Shown here: one piece after another, positions 58,670-64,000 of the stretch
Position numbering within the stretch: position 1 is the first letter of the stretch
How the letters are laid out: each line of letters opens with the position of its first letter
Assembly: GCA_019095985.1 (NCBI GenBank)
Contig: CM032669.1
Location: 57,373,322-57,437,321 of the forward strand
Direction of reading: 5' to 3'
DNA length: 64,000 nt
From: Streblospio benedicti
Lineage: Eukaryota > Annelida > Polychaeta > Spionida > Spionidae
Program-made: the position numbers and the translations under genes
Notes under the pieces: generated by a model
What the model was told of the DNA's origin: nothing
Database searches by the model: none
What the model saw: the letters and a program-made list of their open reading frames with translations, nothing else

Positions 58670-59225
58670 TTAACAGATTCTTCCACTAATTGATGATGTA
58701 CTGATATTCTGCATTTGGTGGACATGTGAATCTAACTGTGCAAAATTTCTTTCAGTGAAGATGTTGTGCTTAGGGGCCATCATTGTTTCTTGAAGTACTT
58801 TATGTGCTGGTTTATGGTGTTCACCTTCTGAGAGCTGTGACCATAATTGTCTCTGCAGAATAATCACAAATTCTGATACGAGTGATTGCAAAAAACCCTT
58901 GGTATATTTTGACACATCTTATTCCGTATATTCAAATAAAGCTTCATAGATTTTATCCTTATGAACATCAGCAGATTTGACGACGTTGCTCAAGTAATGG
59001 CAAACCATTGTCAGTTAGATTTTTCAAATTGTCAATGATTTCTGCCCCAATGGGATTTAGTTCAAAAATGCTTATATTTGTTACTCTAATAAGCAAAATA
59101 ATGGTCCAGTAAGTAATTTGTCTGCGATACCTAGACCTCGATAGATGCTTTGATATAACTTGTCTTCTACATCAGCAATCGAACATAGTGTGGTACGGTA
59201 TGTCATAAAAATAGCTCCCGTAGGA
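58670..59225 (-). pseudogene. Transposon-associated protein fragment (ERxFAxLD type)
   Basis: In pieces the minus strand reads AIFMTYRTTLCSIADVEDKL, YRGLGIADKLLTGPLFCLLE, then YTKGFLQSLVSEFVIILQRQ, KVLQETMMAPKHNIFTERNF and AQLDSHVHQMQNIS. The xVPKxNxxxERxFAxLD block is one I know from repeated invertebrate proteins of unknown role. Stops near 59090 and 58922 and shifts show that it is dead. Confidence 0.55.
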
Positions 59226-59259
59226 TTTTTGTGCTAAAATTGATTTTGTTGTTGATTTG

Positions 59260-59628
59260 GCATGGTTAGGGGTCCAGTTAACTAAAAATAACGGGGTTCA
59301 AATTTTCTGACCCTTGTACCCCCGTTTTTTAGGCCATTTTCCAAAATGGCCGCCCGGATACAAAAGCATTGCATTTTATTCAATATCTTGAGGTCTTAGT
59401 ATTAAATTTGGGGTCGAAACATATGTTTTTGATGCCAAGGAGTACAATGAAATAGTTTTTAAGGGTCTAAAAGAGACCCTGCCATAAAGGAAGCCATTTT
59501 CCAAGATGGCCAACGCTAATTATTAACATTACCCTATTTCATTTCTTAGTCTAGTTAAAGTATCATTTTTAATGTCTAAGTTTATGTTTTTGATGCCAAT
59601 GGGTGTATTAAAATACCTTTTAAGTGTT
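59260..59628. repeat. Imperfect repeat with ccatttt-ccaaaatggcc words
   Basis: Words such as ccattttccaaaatggcc and tatgtttttgatgccaa recur at ~170-bp spacing (about 59335, 59500; 59420, 59588). The right end is cut by the gap. Confidence 0.6.
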
Positions 59629-59728
59629 NNNNNNNNNNNNNNNNNNNNNNNNNNNNNNNNNNNNNNNNNNNNNNNNNNNNNNNNNNNNNNNNNNNNNNNN
59701 NNNNNNNNNNNNNNNNNNNNNNNNNNNN
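59629..59728. other. Assembly gap (100 N)
   Basis: Exactly 100 N. It lies next to a tandem duplication, which probably broke the assembly. Confidence 0.99.
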
Positions 59729-60110
59729 AATAATAAATTATAGCGGTATGCAATATGAGAACCAACTTACCTTAATTACTTGTCCATCACCAGATGCTGC
59801 TGGTGATCCACTCCAATTTCAAGTTTTAAAATGGCAATGCCGGTAATTGAAAAAAAAACATTGAAAAATAATATTTATGACGAAAGACTTGTTTTTAAGA
59901 CATTTAAGACATTTAAGACTTGTTTTTGTTGCACAAAATAATAAATTATAGCGGTATGCAACATGAGAACCAACTTACCTAAATTACTTCACCATCACCA
60001 GATGCTGCTGTTGATCCACTCCAATTTCAAGTTTTAAAATGGCGACGCCGGTAATTGAAAAAAAAAACATTGAAAAATAATATTTATGACAAAAGACTTG
60101 TTTTTAAGAC
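59729..60110. repeat. Tandem ~208-bp duplication beside the gap
   Basis: 59729-59936 and 59937-60110 both begin aataataaattatagcggta and contain caccagatgctgctg, ccactccaatttcaag and ccggtaattgaaaaaa. On the minus strand each has an exon-like piece with a GTAAGT, but the frame is short. Confidence 0.85.
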
Positions 60111-60757
60111 AAGTTAAGACCTTTGGAAGAAAAATAAGACATTTTAGAGCTATAATTTTTTCCAAAATTAAAATAAAACTTTTTAAGACATTTTAAGGAT
60201 CCCCGGACACCCAGATGTTCTAATCTCACCTTCTTGGAGTGGCTGACTCTCTTGGCAGCGATGTCGCAGCTCTCAGAACATAGTATTGGAAAAATCGCCA
60301 TCTCCAATACTTTCATGTCTGGATTGATTTGTCGAAGTCTCATTCTTAGAATGTGACCAAGTGCAATGAGCTGATTTGGCGGCACCCCATGCAGCAGGTC
60401 ATTGCACCCAGCCAAGAAAACCACGCACTTGGCATGAACAAACAGTTCTTGGTATTGATCAACCCTCTCTGTAATTTTTTTTCAAGCACTGTCCGGGGTT
60501 GACAAAATTTGTAGCCAAGTATGTCTTGTCACCATTCTTTAACCGCCCGAATTCTACAAATGCTGACTTGCAGCCAGGCAAGACCTTTCTGTGCTGCACC
60601 TCAGCTACAAAATTCCTCAGATGGCTGTCAAAACAACACTGTCAAAGGTTTCTGTCTTTAGAACCTGTAACAGTTGCCCCATGACATTTTGGCCATCCCG
60701 ACGCCTGCCTCTCGCCCAAAACTCATCCTGAGTGTCCTCTACGAATTGACCATGGCA
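60111..60757 (-). pseudogene. SGNH-hydrolase-like fragment, copy 2
   Basis: Same family as 52350-52853. The minus strand reads LACHGQFVEDTQDEFWARGR, VMGQLLQVLKTETFDSVV, DSHLRNFVAEVQHRKVLPGC, then FLAGCNDLLHGVPPNQLIAL, INPDMKVLEMAIFPILCSES and CDIAAKRVSHSKKVRLEHLG. It lacks the bases for the Gly-Asn before SHLRN and has a short insertion near 60480, so it is broken; but it runs further at the C-terminal side than copy 1. No NADAR sequence lies upstream of this copy. Confidence 0.65.
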
Positions 60758-61940
60758 CGCAAGTTACTTCTGGTCATTGGTGACCTACATCAACTTCTAA
60801 ACTATATGACCTTTAACCTAACACAAACTGAAAGGCAGATTTGAATTCAGCAGGGTGTGTCTGGTCAGGCTTTGTCTAACAGTGACCAATAGACAAAGGC
60901 AGGTTTGATCTTATTGATCACACTTAAGTTCCTGCATGCAGCTATGTCCAATTGTCCCTTGACATACTTTAAAATAATATCCTAATGTAAAAAATTGACA
61001 CTACATAACTTGAATTAACAACATTAAGTTGCCTTCAATCGGGCCTTTATCCTAATCTGCTAAGTTTTGAAATAATTTCGTAATAAAGACATGCATTACA
61101 ATATGAAAAGCGCCCCCGGTGAGGGCAAACCAGTGTTTAATACACTGGAATGTCACTGTCTATATATTGTAGGAATTGACCACTCGATTGTCGTGTCAAT
61201 CGCAAAAATTGAGCATGCTGATGTCTGACGTCAAATCAGACGTCATTCCATCGCAAAATTAAGCACTGAGATTGACAATCAGCGTGGGTTATTGGCGGTG
61301 ATTTTTGCACGGAATGATAGAATGGCTGATTATTGATTTATAGCAGTATCATCTATTACCAAGAAGTGGATGCATTTTTTGGAGCCGATGTGTCTGGAGT
61401 TTGTGGTTATAGAATATTGACTTTAATGGTGCATTCAAATAGTAATAAGAATGTGATTCACTAGTAAAATGGACCTAATAATGGGCCCCAATGGGCCCAA
61501 ATATGGACCGTTTGGGCCCATGTGAAATAGGGTTCTTGTGGTCACCATTTCCAACCGACATGCCAAATTTGAGCATCCTAGCTCAAACAATGCGACCTGT
61601 AGAAGGGGTAACGAACCGGACGGATGGGGATGGGGCATTAATTAATTGGGTACAAGCCAGTGTATAAAACACTGGAAAAACTTTTAACCAAAAATAAAGC
61701 TGTTAGCTCTAAAATAAAAGGAAATAGTAGATACAGTAGTGTAATTGTGCTAAATTTTAATAAAACAGTATTAATGAAGCCTTCCACTCAGCATCAGTTG
61801 TGGAATAGTCTGTACATGCATGTTAAAGATTATCTTGTAAATAATAATAGACATTTGTAGTGTATTATTCAAGACAAATGTTCTAATGCGCTTAAACATA
61901 ATACTTACATGTAGTAAAAAATTTTGATTAGAGATACAGA
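60758..61940. other. Intergenic stretch, repeat-derived
   Basis: Mostly unassigned. It holds the pair of palindromic motifs at 61130 and 61657 described separately. A plus-strand frame at 61660-61860 is probably chance. Confidence 0.4.
61130..61675. repeat. Segment bounded by two ccagtgt-acactgg palindromes
   Basis: ccagtgtttaatacactgg at 61130-61148 and ccagtgtataaaacactgg at 61657-61675 are similar, each nearly self-inverse, and are preceded by caaa/caag. They may mark the ends of a ~545-bp non-autonomous element, or be two copies of a small motif. Confidence 0.45.
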
Positions 61941-61943
61941 CAT

Positions 61944-62105
61944 TATAAAAATTATAATTAATATATTAAAATGTAAGCATTAAGAACTACACAGTAAAAG
62001 TTGAATGTATCAGACACAAGTACATGCAGACATTATAAAAGTTATAATTAATATATTAAAAAAGTAAGCATTAGGAAGTACACAGTAAAAAGTTCAATGT
62101 ATCAC
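61944..62105. repeat. ~88-bp direct repeat, two units
   Basis: attataaaaattataattaa at about 61944 and attataaaagttataattaa at about 62032 start two similar units that both end with an acacagtaaaagtt- and atgtatca-like sequence. Confidence 0.8.
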
Positions 62106-62222
62106 AGTGGTCTTTTTGGTCATCTTTTGGATGATATTACAGTATTTACCAAGTTAATAACCACAGCATGGACACATCGCAAAATGTCCCCTGACCAATA
62201 TTGGTGAGTCTCAAGCCACTGG

Positions 62223-62363
62223 TCAGTGTGTGGCCACAATCAGCTCTGCCTGGGGCTCCATCTTCAGCTCAGCAAGCACCAGCAGCGGGACCAGACCCAG
62301 GCCTCGGTATGCCGCGTCTGGCTTCTCCCGCATGTTGTCCCTGATGGCTGCGATACATAGCAC
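62223..62363 (-). CDS. Terminal exon of an ankyrin-type host gene
   Basis: A ccctctag acceptor is followed by 46 codons, VLCIAAIRDNMREKPDAAYR, GLGLVPLLVLAELKMEPQAE, LIVATH and TGA. GC-rich codons set it apart from its surroundings. It joins in phase 0 to the ankyrin exon at 62397-62539 through a 33-bp spacer that is very short for an intron, so the splice is uncertain. Confidence 0.5.
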   Translation of the reverse strand: MLCIAAIRDNMREKPDAAYRGLGLVPLLVLAELKMEPQAELIVATH

Positions 62364-62396
62364 CTAGAGGGAGAGTGGGGGTGGTGGGAGGAGAAC

Positions 62397-62539
62397 CGGC
62401 AGGTAGGGGTCTGCCCCATGCTGCAGGAGCAGGGGCACCAGGGGCCAGTGCCCGTTGTTCACAGCCACGTGGAGTGGGGTGACCTCAGTCTCATATGCTC
62501 AATGTTGATGTTCACGAGAGAAATGAGACGCTCTAAATC
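62397..62539 (-). pseudogene. Ankyrin-repeat exon with a one-base loss
   Basis: After a taccccag acceptor the frame reads DLERLISLVNINI, and one base off it continues YETEVTPLHVAVNNGHWPLV then PLLLQHGADPYLP, a clear ankyrin repeat (TPLHxAxxxGHxxxVxxLLxxGADP). The exon is 143 bp; 144 would keep phase 0 to phase 0. Either the gene is decaying or the assembly has an error. Confidence 0.65.
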
Positions 62540-62567
62540 CTGGGGTATGTGAGGAGTTGAAGCAAAT

Positions 62568-62865
62568 TCAACAGCCCTGTGTAGTACAGAGCACTTTTTT
62601 TGCAAAGTGCCCAGTGCAGCACCAATGGAGTTCCTTCAAGACTGGCGTAATGTGATCTCTCTTCTTTGTTTTTGTTAAAAGTCTGGCTGCTGCATTTTGC
62701 ATGCATTGCAATTTCATTAGTTTGTGCTTGGGCTCACGGATTAATAGGCTATTATTTTGATCAAGTCTACTGGTGACATGGGCATGTATTATGGTCTTTA
62801 ACTGTTTGTTGTTTAAAAATTTGCTAATCTTGCTAATCTGATGCAATAGAGGACTCATTCCAAGC
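62568..62865 (-). mobile_element. L2/CR1-type LINE fragment
   Basis: The minus strand reads FLNNKQLKTIIHAHVTSRLD, KLMKLQCMQNAAARLLTKTK and RDHITPVLKELHW, the typical post-RT segment of L2/CR1 LINEs. It is cut on both sides and abuts the tail of another LINE. Confidence 0.82.
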
Positions 62866-63702
62866 TTTTATAGCTGACGGTATATAGGATTTTAGAACAT
62901 ATTTCTTTTTAGTACATATCTTTATTATATTTTCGAAATTGCGCAGATTATACTCATTTCGGTTGCCAACAGTTTGAGGGATCATATCTTTTAAGTATTT
63001 GGGGAGTAGATTGTGCCTGCTCTTATAAATGAATTGAACTTTTTGCATCTCTGCGTTTTTGTAATGTTGTGAGACCTACGTTTTTAAGAAGTTCATTGTG
63101 CGAGGTTCATAGCGCTTGTTACAAACAAGAGACATTCTCGCTGAGTATGCTCTATTTTGTCAGACAATTCAGCTGTGCAATTGTCGTACAGCTGAAAACC
63201 AAATTTAAGCACTGGTCTTATAAATGAAATGTAGATGTTTATCTTACTTCCTAATCTTTTTAATGCTGTTAGCCGGTTAATTGCTTTTTTACAGTTTTAC
63301 ATTATATGGTGGTCACAAGTCATTCTGTCATCAAATATAATACCTAGCTGCTTGTTTTTTTTACCTTTTATAACATTTCATGGTTGATAAAAAGATCTGG
63401 GTAATTGATTACTTGCAGCTTTTTTGAAAAAAATATTTATTTTGTTTTGGTAGGATTGAATTTCACTAACCATTGACTAGACAAAACGTGTAAACCTGTT
63501 GAACCCCTATTTATTTTATCAAACGAAGCTATTGGGTCTGTAATTACTTCGAATATTGAAGTGTCGTCAGCAAACAAAAACATATCACATTCAATATCAT
63601 TAACAATGTCATCAATATATATAAGAAAAAGAAGAGGTCCCAGTATTGAGCCCTGTGGCACATCTGCTAATATTTTACTCCACTCAGAGAAATGGCCTTT
63701 AA
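62835..63702 (-). mobile_element. Jockey/CR1-type LINE, RT end and tail
   Basis: The minus strand starts inside the RT: FSEWSKILADVPQGSILGPL, LFLIYIDDIVNDIECDMFLF and ADDTSIF (catalytic FADDT). It goes on in shifting frames through KQLGIIFDDRMTCDHHI, ALKRLGSKINIYISFIRPVL, HNLLPKYLKDMIPQTVGNRN and SYIPSAIKAWNESSIASD. Breaks near 63430, 63370 and 63100 make it dead. It inserted into copy 2 of the transposon-associated ORF at about 63703. Confidence 0.85.
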
Positions 63703-64000
63703 TTACTTTTGTGAACAAAAACATGACCCTCAATGAACTCTTTATGTATGAGAGGATGGTTTGCCACAAGACTTGACATGTCTCTCAAGTGAACAGAAAG
63801 CCACCTGGCGTAATGTACATGATCTAAAGCAAAGAACCATGGGAGTAATGCTCGAATGCTTGCTTGATATAGAAAGAAGTTTCCTTCTAATTGCCCTTAC
63901 AAAACAAAGAGCTTTCAATTCAAGTTCCAGGGTTATATTCCAGTACTTAGTTTGGAAATCACGCATTCATATGTTCTGTCCAGGTCTCAAAACTTACCAG
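63703..64000 (-). pseudogene. Transposon-associated ORF family, copy 2 (partial)
   Basis: The minus strand is close to 46205-46500. It reads WNITLELELKALCFVRAIR, then in the other frame LLPWFFALDHVHYARWLSVH and LRDMSSLVANHPLIHKEFIE, and stops matching at cacaaaagta where the LINE begins. The Trp lost in copy 1 is kept here. The window edge cuts the upstream part. Confidence 0.75.

Overview
The window looks like AT-rich nuclear DNA of an invertebrate animal, probably marine. Genes carry GT-AG introns and AATAAA signals, and the DNA is packed with animal transposon families (Tx1/L1-like and CR1/jockey-like LINEs, Tc1/mariner, hAT, piggyBac, THAP plus DDE, PIF1-helicase-linked genes, MITEs). I cannot name the phylum. 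It is a draft assembly: three runs of exactly 100 N (15085-15184, 48976-49075, 59629-59728) are scaffold gaps, and the sequence left of the first looks low quality.

Layout. 1-6300: tandem and dispersed repeats (a ~1 kb tandem unit carrying a TTA microsatellite, a MITE, a tRNA-like SINE, a 345-bp tandem duplication). 6954-13576: the only large gene that looks intact. It can be read as six exons joined in phase (1211 aa) with a DDE-like transposase core and a Cys-rich C-terminal exon; its intron 4 holds a complete hAT-type MITE with an 8-bp target duplication. 15185-16027: a broken inverted second copy with an OTU-protease-like start. 16170-23650: two 5'-truncated Tx1/L1-like LINEs, each split by a non-autonomous DNA element. 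24893-29580: a PIF1 helicase fragment, an old BEL/Pao-like retrotransposon fossil, a P-loop ATPase fragment and a LINE ORF1.

29578-38460 is a tandem segmental duplication of about 4-5 kb. Each unit holds a TATA-bearing solo-LTR-like segment, a Tc1 transposase with a short intron, and the end of a PIF1 helicase; unit 2 also carries a CR1/jockey LINE and keeps a PHD-finger remnant. 38762-43240 holds a Tc1/mariner-like MITE, a 341-bp near-perfect palindrome, an hAT/ZNF862-like fragment and a degenerate linker-histone-like segment behind a TATA box. 45130-48935 holds an NRF-1/EWG-like DNA-binding pseudogene, a conserved transposon-associated ORF and an ankyrin exon fused to a LINE tail.

The second half is mostly minus strand: THAP plus DDE transposase (49446-50330); a compact NADAR, SGNH-hydrolase-like and SAP/YqaJ-like trio (53408-51806); two type II membrane-protein-like ORFs; a piggyBac pseudogene; a second SGNH copy; ankyrin exons; and two LINE tails. 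There is no operon-like logic. Most of the window is transposon graveyard. The parts most likely to be functional or novel are the six-exon DDE-like gene, the NADAR-SGNH-SAP module and the helicase/PHD unit.
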